Below, piece by piece: positions 55,766 to 64,000 of a stretch of 64,000 bases of DNA. The DNA comes from an uncultured Aquimarina sp. (GTDB taxonomy: Bacteria > Bacteroidota > Bacteroidia > Flavobacteriales > Flavobacteriaceae). Position 1 is the first letter of the stretch. Every line of letters starts with the position of its first letter. The position numbers were made by a program, and so were the translations under genes. The DNA is taken from positions 124,001 through 188,000 of the forward strand of contig CANLOW010000003.1 of the NCBI GenBank assembly GCA_947493035.1, given 5' to 3'. The notes below the pieces were generated by a model. It worked only from the letters and a program-made list of their open reading frames with translations, made no database searches and was not told the DNA's origin.

Positions 55766-56902
55766 TTAATATTTAATGTAACTAGCAATTTCTAAACCAT
55801 ATCCTTGCATCCCAACTCTTTTCGTATACTGAGAATTAGAAATAAGACTCACCTTTTTAATTTTTAAATCATGTAATATTTGGGCACCAATACCATAATC
55901 TTTAACATCCATAGGTAGTTTTGGAGCTTGAGCTACTTCTTCTTTAGATTGGTTTTCTCTTAATTTCTTAAGTCTTCCAAGTACATTTACAGCTTCTTGT
56001 TCTTGATTAATAAAAATCATTGCTCCTTTCCCCTGTTGATTAATAACTTCAAACATACGCTCCAAACGCTCATCTACTTCTGCTGTTAAAGCACTGAGTA
56101 TATCATTACTAAACAATGTAGAATTGATTCGAGTAGGTACTTCTTGATCTTCAGACCATGTTCCTTTAGTTAAAGCAATATGTACCTGATCATTCGTTGT
56201 TTGTTTGTAAGCTCTTAGTCGAAAAGTACCAAAACGTGTATTGATATTAAAATCTTCCTCTTTATCAATTAACGAATCAAATTGCATGCGATACGCAACT
56301 AATGCTTCTATAGAAACCAATTTTAAATCAAATTTCTTTGCTATTTCAACCAACTGAGGAAGCCTAGCCATAGTACCATCTTCATTCATGATCTCAACTA
56401 TAACCCCAGCTGGATCATAACCTGCTAGCCTTGCAAAATCAATAGCTGCTTCAGTATGACCTGTACGTCTAAGCACTCCTCCTTCTTTAGCTCTCAAAGG
56501 AAAAATATGCCCTGGACGTGAAAGTTCGTGTGGTTTTATTTTTGGATTTACTAGCGCACTAATTGTTTTAGCACGATCACTAGCTGAGATACCTGTAGTA
56601 ACTCCATATCCATGTAAATCGACTGACACTGTAAAAGCTGTTTTCATTGGGTCAGTATTGGTATTCACCATCATACTTAAATCCAATTCATCACAACGTT
56701 GCTCAGTTAAAGGAGCACAGATCAACCCTTTCCCATGAGTAGCCATAAAATTGATCATATCTGGTGTAACTGTTTCCGCAGCCGCTAAAAAGTCACCTTC
56801 ATTCTCTCTATTAGCATCATCTACTACAATGATTACCTTTCCTTTTTTGATGTCTTCAATAGCTGATTCTATAGAATCTAGTGGATATGTTTTAGTGTCC
56901 AA
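55766..56902 (-). CDS. ribB: 3,4-dihydroxy-2-butanone-4-phosphate synthase with degenerate GTP cyclohydrolase II domain
   Basis: Riboflavin synthesis protein, 378 residues. The N-terminal half (1-205) is an intact DHBP synthase: [29 protein letters not shown] and [17 protein letters not shown]. The C-terminal half has the GTP cyclohydrolase II layout but lacks its zinc cysteines (no SECLTGD / RCDCG block; [13 protein letters not shown] instead) and the REGRGIGL loop ([12 protein letters not shown] instead). It resembles RibBX proteins, so GCHII activity is unlikely. The start is TTG 56902, with no in-frame ATG before an upstream TGA. Confidence 0.88.
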   Translation of the reverse strand: MDTKTYPLDSIESAIEDIKKGKVIIVVDDANRENEGDFLAAAETVTPDMINFMATHGKGLICAPLTEQRCDELDLSMMVNTNTDPMKTAFTVSVDLHGYGVTTGISASDRAKTISALVNPKIKPHELSRPGHIFPLRAKEGGVLRRTGHTEAAIDFARLAGYDPAGVIVEIMNEDGTMARLPQLVEIAKKFDLKLVSIEALVAYRMQFDSLIDKEEDFNINTRFGTFRLRAYKQTTNDQVHIALTKGTWSEDQEVPTRINSTLFSNDILSALTAEVDERLERMFEVINQQGKGAMIFINQEQEAVNVLGRLKKLRENQSKEEVAQAPKLPMDVKDYGIGAQILHDLKIKKVSLISNSQYTKRVGMQGYGLEIASYIKY

Positions 56903-56995
56903 TGCAATAATATTTTTGTATCACACAAAGTATAAATACTCTATAATGACACTTGTAAAATTTAATATAAAGATACTGGTAAATGAGAAAGCTTC

Positions 56996-58459
56996 CTAAA
57001 GCCCTTTCTTTTTTTGATGTTTCTTTTTAGAAAACAACTTTGCAAACCAAATAAAAACAGGTTCAAAGTTGATTAGCTTTTTATCAGTTGTTGCCTGATA
57101 GGTAAAAATAATACCCAGTGGAGCAAATATGAGAGTTGATAACCAGGTAGCTAAAAATGGACTAATACTACCATCTTCGGCAGTATTCTTAGCAAAAATC
57201 CCTGAGAAATAGTAAATTAAAAACAATCCTATTGCATATAAAAAAGGTAATCCTAGCCCTCCTTTTCTAATGATCGCTCCTATAGGTGCCCCTAGAAAAA
57301 ACAATACTATACAACCGAAAGCTAAAGCAAACTTTTCATGTAAAGCAATCTCAAACTTATTGATCGTAGAAGTACTTTTACGTAATCCATTAATCTCCGA
57401 GTCTATACGAGTTATAGTGCTCTGAACATCTCTTTTAGCTTCGCTTAAAATAGAGACTCTTTGAGTATAATCCGCTATATCTAATATGTGATCTGGATAT
57501 TGTTCTGTTACACAAAAAGGTTCTTTTTTATCTTTTTTAACTTTCTCCTTTTTCAATAAAATACCAGTAGATCTCGTAAACATTCTTTTCTTAAAATACT
57601 TTCTACTTTTATTAATCCCTGTTGAAAAAGTATCAATATCTTTAGCTAAAGTTTCTACATTTAGCATCTTACGATTCTTTGCATAATCACTCTCCGACAC
57701 CTCTACATCGTCGAAAGTGGTGAAATCCCGGTTAATTTCATACTCTTTAAAATCACTCTTTACAAAAGGAAGCTTTTTCTTTTCTTTATATTTTTTAGGA
57801 ATAATATTATTGTAATAATGCCCATTATATAACGCTATCGTAAGAATATTACTATTGATAGCACTTTTTAGCTCTCCTGACTCCGCTTTTATAACCGTAT
57901 AATTTCCTTTATGTTTTGGATTTTCTTTGTGAATAATAACATCTTCTAGGAATTGATCGTTATCTCCATACTTACGAGCTACTTTGATACTAATATCTCC
58001 TAATTGATTGAATTGATTTTCAACAATAGCGCGTGCTGGCTTCTGCTTTACAACTCCCCTTCTAAGGTTTATAAACTGTCGGTATGAATAAGGTATAACT
58101 GTATCGGCAAAAAAGAAAGTTGCTATTCCTAAACCTACAATAAATAGGCTAAGTGAACGCATTGCTCTACTTAATGAAATCCCAGATGATTTCATTGCCG
58201 CAAATTCATAATGAGCAGAGAAATCACCAAACACCATAATAGATGCTAACAAAATAGATAATGGAAAAGTTAAGGGAACAGTGATAGGAATACTATACAC
58301 TATAAACTTTAAAAAAACAGAGAGTTCTAAATCTTTTCCAGCAAATTCGGAAATATACAGCCATACTGTTTGCAGTACCATCAAAAAAGTCCAAATGACT
58401 AAAAGCACCAAAAACCTTTGTAAAAAGGTTTTGAATATGTAGCGATCAATAAGTTTCAC
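56996..58459 (-). CDS. LptF/LptG-family LPS export permease
   Basis: Inner-membrane subunit of the Lpt ABC exporter that moves LPS to the outer membrane. At 487 residues it is longer than E. coli LptF/G (about 360), with an extended periplasmic domain (about 130-370). Membrane helices at about 12-35, 50-80 and 100-120 and three more at about 375-460 fit the YjgP/YjgQ fold. FKFIVYSIPITVPLTFPLSILLAS and FFLGAPIGAIIRKGGLGLP are family motifs. The start codon is GTG 58459. LptF versus LptG is unresolved. LPS export fits the upstream lolA. Confidence 0.88.
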   Translation of the reverse strand: MKLIDRYIFKTFLQRFLVLLVIWTFLMVLQTVWLYISEFAGKDLELSVFLKFIVYSIPITVPLTFPLSILLASIMVFGDFSAHYEFAAMKSSGISLSRAMRSLSLFIVGLGIATFFFADTVIPYSYRQFINLRRGVVKQKPARAIVENQFNQLGDISIKVARKYGDNDQFLEDVIIHKENPKHKGNYTVIKAESGELKSAINSNILTIALYNGHYYNNIIPKKYKEKKKLPFVKSDFKEYEINRDFTTFDDVEVSESDYAKNRKMLNVETLAKDIDTFSTGINKSRKYFKKRMFTRSTGILLKKEKVKKDKKEPFCVTEQYPDHILDIADYTQRVSILSEAKRDVQSTITRIDSEINGLRKSTSTINKFEIALHEKFALAFGCIVLFFLGAPIGAIIRKGGLGLPFLYAIGLFLIYYFSGIFAKNTAEDGSISPFLATWLSTLIFAPLGIIFTYQATTDKKLINFEPVFIWFAKLFSKKKHQKKKGL

Positions 58460-58557
58460 TCACTATGATTTGAAATATTATATGAATATACCATAGAATA
58501 GATACTATGTTACAAATTCACAAAACAAATGTAAAACTAATACTTCGAAACAAACGA

Positions 58558-59202
58558 TTATTCATCTAGATTGTTGATGTAATATCCATCATATTTCGAT
58601 TTATCAAATTGAAATAAAGTCGAAGATAATGGTTGATTTGTCTTAAAGTTAGCTACTGTTATAGTAATTTCAGAACCATTTGACTGAGAAATAATTTGGT
58701 TATAGATATGTTTCGTCTGCTTATCTACACCCAACAAAATAAACTTAAATTCTTCAGTGTTTTTCGTAGGAGTTAATTTTACATACTGAATCTTTCTCCC
58801 TTGAATATTTTGTTCAACATCCATCGTAGCATTATATCCTTCTTCAAAAAAAGTAAGCATATTTGAAGGTGTCAATGTTTCTTCTTGTGAAGGTGAAGAA
58901 ATAGTAATTTCCTCATCCTCTGTACTTATCTGGTAAATCTTAGTTCCGTCGAATAACACTTTTCCTCCAAAAAGGTTAAGCACATATTTATCTCCTTGTA
59001 ACTTTACGCTTCCGCGAGTTTCTTCCTTAGAATTGGTATCGCTATTCTTAAGCTCGTATTTAAAATCAATACTTATATTATCATAAGATTTCACTTTATC
59101 AGCTACCTCTGTTAACAATGTTTTAGCCGTTTGAGCTTGTATTGCATTCCCAACTACGAATAAAAAAATAAAACTACTTAATAAGGTCTTCAACATTTTC
59201 AT
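58558..59202 (-). CDS. lolA: LolA-like outer-membrane lipoprotein carrier
   Basis: Periplasmic chaperone that ferries lipoproteins to the outer membrane. I use ATG 59202 (MKMLKTLLSSFIFLFVVGNAIQAQ); the GTG at 59217 would overlap ftsK. Signal peptide about 1-23. The half-barrel core follows: DNISIDFKYEL, ETRGSVKLQGDKYVLNLFGG and LFDGTKIYQISTEDEE. The 214-residue length is usual. It begins 7 bp after the ftsK stop and lies before lptFG, a common flavobacterial order as I recall. Confidence 0.88.
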   Translation of the reverse strand: MKMLKTLLSSFIFLFVVGNAIQAQTAKTLLTEVADKVKSYDNISIDFKYELKNSDTNSKEETRGSVKLQGDKYVLNLFGGKVLFDGTKIYQISTEDEEITISSPSQEETLTPSNMLTFFEEGYNATMDVEQNIQGRKIQYVKLTPTKNTEEFKFILLGVDKQTKHIYNQIISQSNGSEITITVANFKTNQPLSSTLFQFDKSKYDGYYINNLDE

Positions 59203-59209
59203 ATATCTA

Positions 59210-61708
59210 TTATTCACTTTCTAATAATCGTTCTAATTCTACTAAATCAGGTACTAATACCTGTCTAGCTTTACTCCCTTCAAATGGACCTACTATACCA
59301 GCCGCTTCCAATTGATCGATAATTCTTCCTGCTCTGTTATACCCTAACTTCAATTTACGCTGAATTAAAGAGGCAGATCCTTGTTGCGCTGTCACAATAA
59401 CTTCAGCAGCATCACGGAATAATTTATCTCTATCCGCTTTATCTATATCAAGATTTGTGCCACCACCTTCTTCTCCGACATATTCTGGCAACAAATGTGC
59501 ACTAGCATAGGCTTTTTGTGCTCCAATATAATTCGTTATTTTTTCTACTTCAGGGGTATCGACAAAGGCACACTGAATACGCACCAAGTTATTTCCGTTT
59601 GTATATAACATATCACCTCGCCCTATTAACTGATCAGCACCACCAGCATCTAAGATTGTTCGAGAATCTATTTTAGACATTACTCTAAAAGCTACCCTTG
59701 CAGGGAAATTAGCCTTTATCATACCCGTAATTACATTAACAGATGGTCTTTGTGTTGCTATAATAAGATGAATACCTATTGCACGGGCTAATTGAGCTAA
59801 ACGAGCAATTGGTGTTTCCACTTCTTTACCAGCTGTCATAATTAAATCTGCAAACTCATCTACTACTAGTACAATATAAGGTAAAAAGCGATGTCCATTC
59901 TCTGGATTTAACTGACGCTTTTTAAACTTTTCATTGTATTCTTTAATATTCCTTACGTATGCATTCTTCAATAGCTCATAACGTGCATCCATTTCTATAC
60001 AAAGTGAATTCAACGTATTGATTACCTTACTATTATCAGTAATAATAGCTTCTTCAGAATCTGGAAGCTTTGCTAAAAAGTGACGCTCTATCTTATTATA
60101 AAGTGTAAGCTCTACTTTTTTCGGATCGACCAATACAAATTTCACTTCAGCAGGGTGTTTTTTGTAAAGAATCGATGTCAATATTGCATTTAATCCAACC
60201 GATTTACCTTGACCTGTTGCACCTGCCATCAATAAGTGAGGCATTTTAGCTAAATCTACTACGAAAGTTTCATTAGAAATCGTCTTTCCGAATGATATCG
60301 GTAATTCCATTTCTGCATTCTGAAATTTAGCAGCTTTAATAGCCGAGTGCATACTTACTATTGTAGATTTTTTATTCGGAACTTCAATACCAATAGTTCC
60401 TTTTCCTGGCATTGGAGCAATGATACGAATTCCCAAAGCTGCAAGTGACAAAGCAATATCGTCTTCTAAATTTTTGATTTTAGAAATACGAACTCCTGCT
60501 TCTGGAACAATTTCATACAAGGTTACTGTAGGCCCTATTGTTGCTTTGATGTGAGCAATCTCTATTTTATAATTCTTTAGTGTCTCTACAATTCTATTCT
60601 TATTCCCCTCTAGCTCTTCTTGATCTATGGTTATGTTATTTTGGCCATTGGTATAATCCTTTAATAAATCTATTGTAGGAAATTGATACTGACCTAATTC
60701 TAATTTAGGATCAAACTCTCCAAAATCCTCAACCAATTGATCACTCAATTTATTTACTTCGTCAACGGCTACAGTTTTCACTTCCATTTCAAGTTCTGGC
60801 TCATCTTCTTCTTGAGCTACTTCTATTTCTAACCCACTGTCTAGTGTCGTTACTGGCTCATTGTTTGAAGTATTAACTGGTTCTAATTCTAGATCTTTTT
60901 CCTGAACAAGAATATTCTCTTTAGGCAATACTACTTTGTCCTCTTCTTTATCTTGTATTACTTCTTTTTCCTCAAATAAAGGTTTCTTAACAGGTACAAA
61001 ATCATTAATACCCACAGGGTTTTCTACAGGAGCTTCTTTAACTGCATTAACTGGAGGTTCTTGTTCTACAGCAGCATTAGCTTTGATATCTACTTTAGCA
61101 CTATCACTCCATGATTTAAATCTTTTTTCTAAACCTTCTGGAGTAAAATTGAGGCGCAAAACAATATAAAGTATACCAAAAAATAGAATAACCAAAAGAG
61201 TTCCTAATTTCCCTAAGTAGCTTTGAAGAAAATCATTAATCTCGAAACCAATCGTCCCTGATAATAATCCATAAAAATGAGTGAAATACCCCATAATTAC
61301 AGAACCTACAATCATTAAATAAATTCCCCAAAACCATCTTGATTTTAATGAGCTTTTCCCTTTTCCAAAGAAATAACTAACACCTGTCAATAATAAAAGT
61401 ACAGGGATACTAAAAGCCATTATCCCAATACCTTTAAACACTAAGAAATCTCCTATATTAGCTCCGACTACGTTTATTAAATTATCTGTTTTTACTTCAC
61501 GAGAAAAATCACCAAGTTCACTTTGATCTGTTTTCCATGTAAAAAAATAAGACGTAATTGAGAACAACACTAACAACCCTGTCATCAAAAAAGCTCCTCC
61601 TACAATCAAACGTTGTTTCGGAGTAAGTTTCAAAGATTTTTTAGGTGTAGGCTTTTTGTCTAATTTAGGTGGAGTTCCTGGCTTTTTACTAGACTTCTTT
61701 CGAGGCAT
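59210..61708 (-). CDS. ftsK: DNA translocase FtsK/SpoIIIE
   Basis: Septal DNA pump that clears chromosomes at division, 832 residues. Four membrane helices lie between about 35 and 190. A charged linker (about 200-340) holds acidic and Pro/Val-rich stretches. The motor domain has Walker A LLMAGATGQGKSVGLNAIL and Walker B YIVLVVDEFADLIM. The C-terminal gamma winged helix (SLIQRKLKLGYNRAGRIIDQLEAAGIVG) reads KOPS-like sites. Intact. The downstream lolA start is only 7 bp away, so they probably share a transcript. Confidence 0.95.
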   Translation of the reverse strand: MPRKKSSKKPGTPPKLDKKPTPKKSLKLTPKQRLIVGGAFLMTGLLVLFSITSYFFTWKTDQSELGDFSREVKTDNLINVVGANIGDFLVFKGIGIMAFSIPVLLLLTGVSYFFGKGKSSLKSRWFWGIYLMIVGSVIMGYFTHFYGLLSGTIGFEINDFLQSYLGKLGTLLVILFFGILYIVLRLNFTPEGLEKRFKSWSDSAKVDIKANAAVEQEPPVNAVKEAPVENPVGINDFVPVKKPLFEEKEVIQDKEEDKVVLPKENILVQEKDLELEPVNTSNNEPVTTLDSGLEIEVAQEEDEPELEMEVKTVAVDEVNKLSDQLVEDFGEFDPKLELGQYQFPTIDLLKDYTNGQNNITIDQEELEGNKNRIVETLKNYKIEIAHIKATIGPTVTLYEIVPEAGVRISKIKNLEDDIALSLAALGIRIIAPMPGKGTIGIEVPNKKSTIVSMHSAIKAAKFQNAEMELPISFGKTISNETFVVDLAKMPHLLMAGATGQGKSVGLNAILTSILYKKHPAEVKFVLVDPKKVELTLYNKIERHFLAKLPDSEEAIITDNSKVINTLNSLCIEMDARYELLKNAYVRNIKEYNEKFKKRQLNPENGHRFLPYIVLVVDEFADLIMTAGKEVETPIARLAQLARAIGIHLIIATQRPSVNVITGMIKANFPARVAFRVMSKIDSRTILDAGGADQLIGRGDMLYTNGNNLVRIQCAFVDTPEVEKITNYIGAQKAYASAHLLPEYVGEEGGGTNLDIDKADRDKLFRDAAEVIVTAQQGSASLIQRKLKLGYNRAGRIIDQLEAAGIVGPFEGSKARQVLVPDLVELERLLESE

Positions 61709-61858
61709 TTTTATTATGGCTTTATGCTATAAAATTTAAGCAATATTCTAATTGACCAAATATATAGTTTTGATGATTAATAGTAAAACTATATCCTTAA
61801 ATCATAATCATTCTTCCTACATAATCAATTATAGAAGAATTGTAATCCTAAAGACTGA

Positions 61859-63118
61859 TCAAGTTTTCTGAGGTTTCTTTTTTGCCGCAGGAAATAACAA
61901 ATTATTTAATATCAATCGATAGCCAGGTGAATTAGGGTGAAGTTCTAACTCTGTTTTAGGATCTCCTACTCGATGTTGATAATCTTCTGGGTCATGCCCT
62001 CCGTAAAAAGTAAAAAAACCTTTCCCTTTAATACCATGAATATACCTTGCTTCTTTATTCAATTTATTTTGACCTAAAATCAGCACATTAGATTTCACCA
62101 TAGAATGATCAAAAGCTGTAGTCTGCCCCATAAACCCTTTAACTAAACTGGTATGGTTTTGACACAACATTGTTGGTATAGGATCCCATTTTGCAGAATA
62201 ATCTTTTAATGTAAAATAATCTAACTCTCTAGGAACGTCTTTACTTCTCTTTGAAGTCATATCTATATCTGAAAACTCATATCGAAGAGTGCGTTCTAAC
62301 AAAAAGTCTTTAAAAGCGAAAGTACGTTTATAGTTAATCCTATTTTGATAATTAGGCTCGGTAGGGTCTCCATCGAACATCGCTTTACATATATCGACTC
62401 CTTCAGCACTCAATGCAATATCAAAACTATCTGTGGCACTACACATAGCAAACATAAACCCTCCACCGATCACATAATCTCTTATTTTTTTAGCTACTGC
62501 TAGTTTTGATTGAGAAACCTTTTCGAAACCCAAGGAAGTAGCTAAATTTTCTTGTCTTTTCTTTTCTGCGATATACCATGCAGCAGCACTATAATTTTTA
62601 TGAAACTTACCATACTGCCCTGTAAAATCTTCATGATGCAAGTGTAACCAATCATAGACAATCAATTCATCATTTAATACTTGAGTATCGTATATAACTT
62701 CATATGGAATTTCGGCAAAACTTAATACCATTGTAACAGCATCATCCCATGGTTGCTTCCCATCAGGTGAGTATACTGCTATTTTAGGAGCTTTTTCTAA
62801 AACGACTGCTTCCATATTTTTGGACGGACTGCTGATATTTTTTAAGATGCTTGCAGTATCGCCATCTGATAATATTTCATATGAAACACCTCGTATTTTA
62901 CATTCTTTTTCAGTCTCTGGCGTAAAAGGCAATAAGAAAGAACCTCCTCGATAATTAAGTAACCATTTTGCTTTTTGTTGTTTTTGAATTACCCAATACG
63001 TAATCCCGTATGCTTTCAAATGGTTATGCTGACTTTCTTCATCCATCGGCAATAGGATGTAGTTCGCCTTTATTGTTGATGATATTAGAAATAAAATTAA
63101 AATTAACCTGCTCAACAT
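61859..63118 (-). CDS. Secreted protein often labelled asparagine synthetase B
   Basis: A 419-residue protein with a signal peptide (MLSRLILILFLISSTIKA). It lacks the N-terminal Cys2 amidotransferase and the SGGxDS pyrophosphatase loop of real AsnB, so that name is wrong. The central FMFAMCSATDSFDIALSAEGVDI and EFSDIDMTSKRSK regions, and an N-terminal domain with WLLNYRGGSFLLP, suggest a class I glutamine-amidotransferase-like Rossmann fold. This family recurs in Bacteroidota and its function is unknown to me. It stands alone between ftsK and the Crp-like gene. Confidence 0.65.
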   Translation of the reverse strand: MLSRLILILFLISSTIKANYILLPMDEESQHNHLKAYGITYWVIQKQQKAKWLLNYRGGSFLLPFTPETEKECKIRGVSYEILSDGDTASILKNISSPSKNMEAVVLEKAPKIAVYSPDGKQPWDDAVTMVLSFAEIPYEVIYDTQVLNDELIVYDWLHLHHEDFTGQYGKFHKNYSAAAWYIAEKKRQENLATSLGFEKVSQSKLAVAKKIRDYVIGGGFMFAMCSATDSFDIALSAEGVDICKAMFDGDPTEPNYQNRINYKRTFAFKDFLLERTLRYEFSDIDMTSKRSKDVPRELDYFTLKDYSAKWDPIPTMLCQNHTSLVKGFMGQTTAFDHSMVKSNVLILGQNKLNKEARYIHGIKGKGFFTFYGGHDPEDYQHRVGDPKTELELHPNSPGYRLILNNLLFPAAKKKPQKT

Positions 63119-63382
63119 AAATTATCTATTGTTACCATGTGAAGGTAGCTAAAAGCCTGGAAAACAAAAAAGAGTTATTAAAAAGTTATTTCATTTGTTA
63201 TTACAAATTTAGCTACGGAGATTCATCATCTTTACCATCTTTGACCTATATCACTCCATGATTAAATAAAAAAACTACTCAATAATTATTACAAAAAAAC
63301 ACTTCTTAAAATGACCAGTTATTTAGCTCGCAACACTTTACAATTATCGTTATATTTATAATCGGCACTTAAAAATCATGAG

Positions 63383-63976
63383 ATGTATAAAGAAAATCTA
63401 ATGCCTGTTTATTACAACGCTTTAAAAAATGCTTTTCCTGATTTTAGTAAAGATGAAATGAGTTTCATTATAACTAAAATTAACATAAGTACATTAAACA
63501 CTAAAAAGATGTATTTAATGGCTGGAGAAATTCAACAAAATCTAATTTTTGTATACCAAGGATTACTACGAATTTTCAGCATCAATGACAAAGGAGAAGA
63601 AATAACAATTGCATTTGCCAGAGAAAATAGTCTAGCTGCTGATTATGATTCATTCATCAAACAAAACCCTTCAAAATATTACATTGAAACCTTAGAAGAT
63701 AGTCTATTAATAAATATCCCTTTCAGTTTAATACAAGAATGCTATTCTAAATATAAAAATTTTGAAAAAACCAGTAGGTTAAACGCTGAAGCTCATTTAT
63801 CAAAAAGACAAAGAAGGATTGAAAGCTTTCTGTTTAATAATGCTGAACAACGATACCTTAATTTTGTTTCTGAAAACAAAGATCTTTTACACCGTATATC
63901 TATTACACATCTTGCTTCTTTTTTAGGTATTAAAAGACAAACATTGACTAGGATAAGAAAAGCTCTCAATTTATAA
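63383..63976 (+). CDS. Crp/Fnr-family transcriptional regulator
   Basis: A 197-residue regulator with an N-terminal cyclic-nucleotide-binding-like beta-barrel (YLMAGEIQQNLIFVYQGLLR, ITIAFARENSLAADYDSF) and a C-terminal winged helix (ISITHLASFLGIKRQTLTRIRK). No Cys cluster for an Fe-S sensor is seen, so it is not a true FNR. The cAMP-phosphate pocket is not obvious either. The 264-bp upstream gap shows no other gene. Targets unknown. Confidence 0.88.
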   Translation: MYKENLMPVYYNALKNAFPDFSKDEMSFIITKINISTLNTKKMYLMAGEIQQNLIFVYQGLLRIFSINDKGEEITIAFARENSLAADYDSFIKQNPSKYYIETLEDSLLINIPFSLIQECYSKYKNFEKTSRLNAEAHLSKRQRRIESFLFNNAEQRYLNFVSENKDLLHRISITHLASFLGIKRQTLTRIRKALNL

Positions 63977-64000
63977 CAATATCTATTATGGCACATATGT

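Noticed and set aside
1..64000. CRISPR arrays, insertion sequences, tRNA or rRNA genes
   Set aside because: No spaced direct-repeat array, transposase, tRNA cloverleaf or rRNA signature was seen on reading the intergenic regions; short tRNAs could in principle be missed without a covariance search.

Overview
The window is a low-GC chromosomal segment (roughly one third GC by eye) from a member of the Bacteroidota, almost certainly a marine Flavobacteriaceae. The evidence is two secreted proteases with C-terminal type IX secretion sorting domains, an MG2/TonB-plug hybrid protein, a likely GH86 agar/porphyran hydrolase, Flavobacterium-type promoter elements (TTG-N19-TAnnTTTG, best seen before the HU gene), weak Shine-Dalgarno signals and S23-type four-helix-bundle DNA. 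The genus cannot be fixed from sequence alone.

Layout. Positions 1-5917 hold a beta-oxidation operon in the order hydroxyacyl-CoA dehydrogenase/enoyl-CoA hydratase (cut by the left edge), thiolase, acyl-CoA dehydrogenase, as in Bacillus fadNAE. It is interrupted by a small four-helix-bundle gene inside AT-rich inverted repeats. Positions 6275-9895 are a small polysaccharide locus: GH86-like hydrolase, a secreted carbohydrate-binding-like protein and a divergent AraC regulator. Positions 9914-20311 are housekeeping: idi, a DUF3820 protein, a secreted HExxH protein, a LysM protein, guaA, a RidA-like protein, a flavin split-barrel protein, argH, an SF2 helicase, a peroxiredoxin-like gene remnant and serB. 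Positions 20377-23656 encode a split FadF/ETF-menaquinone-oxidoreductase-like pair and an MlaD protein. Positions 23804-35927 hold secreted proteins of unclear role, trmL, a MOSC protein, an acyltransferase-like protein, an aquaporin and two tandem type IX-secreted metalloproteases.

Positions 36184-43153 look like one transcription unit running from dnaN through the dTDP-rhamnose genes (rmlA, C, D, B), kdsD, kdsB and a CpsB/YwqE-type phosphatase, ending at a very strong terminator. Positions 44088-53858 carry purC, an untracked 39-residue membrane ORF, glyA, a P-loop NTPase, recQ, fmt, an HU gene, a YqgE/AlgH protein, a class IV aminotransferase, a START-like protein and a methyltransferase. 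Positions 54303-63976 hold a secreted protein of a family I recall from marine Planctomycetes, a decayed membrane-protein gene, ribB fused to a degenerate GTP cyclohydrolase II domain, lptFG, lolA, ftsK, a secreted protein often mislabelled asparagine synthetase B, and a Crp/Fnr regulator.

Functionally, the fad operon and the FeS/cytochrome pair could together move electrons from fatty acids to menaquinone. The rml/kds/cps block makes surface-glycan precursors. guaA, purC, glyA and fmt are parts of purine and one-carbon metabolism. I saw no CRISPR array, insertion sequence, rRNA or tRNA gene. The most unusual items are the repeat-flanked four-helix-bundle element, the repeat-only spacer after fadA, the GH86 mini-locus, the dnaN-rhamnose coupling, the RibB-degenerate-GCHII protein and the small membrane ORF.
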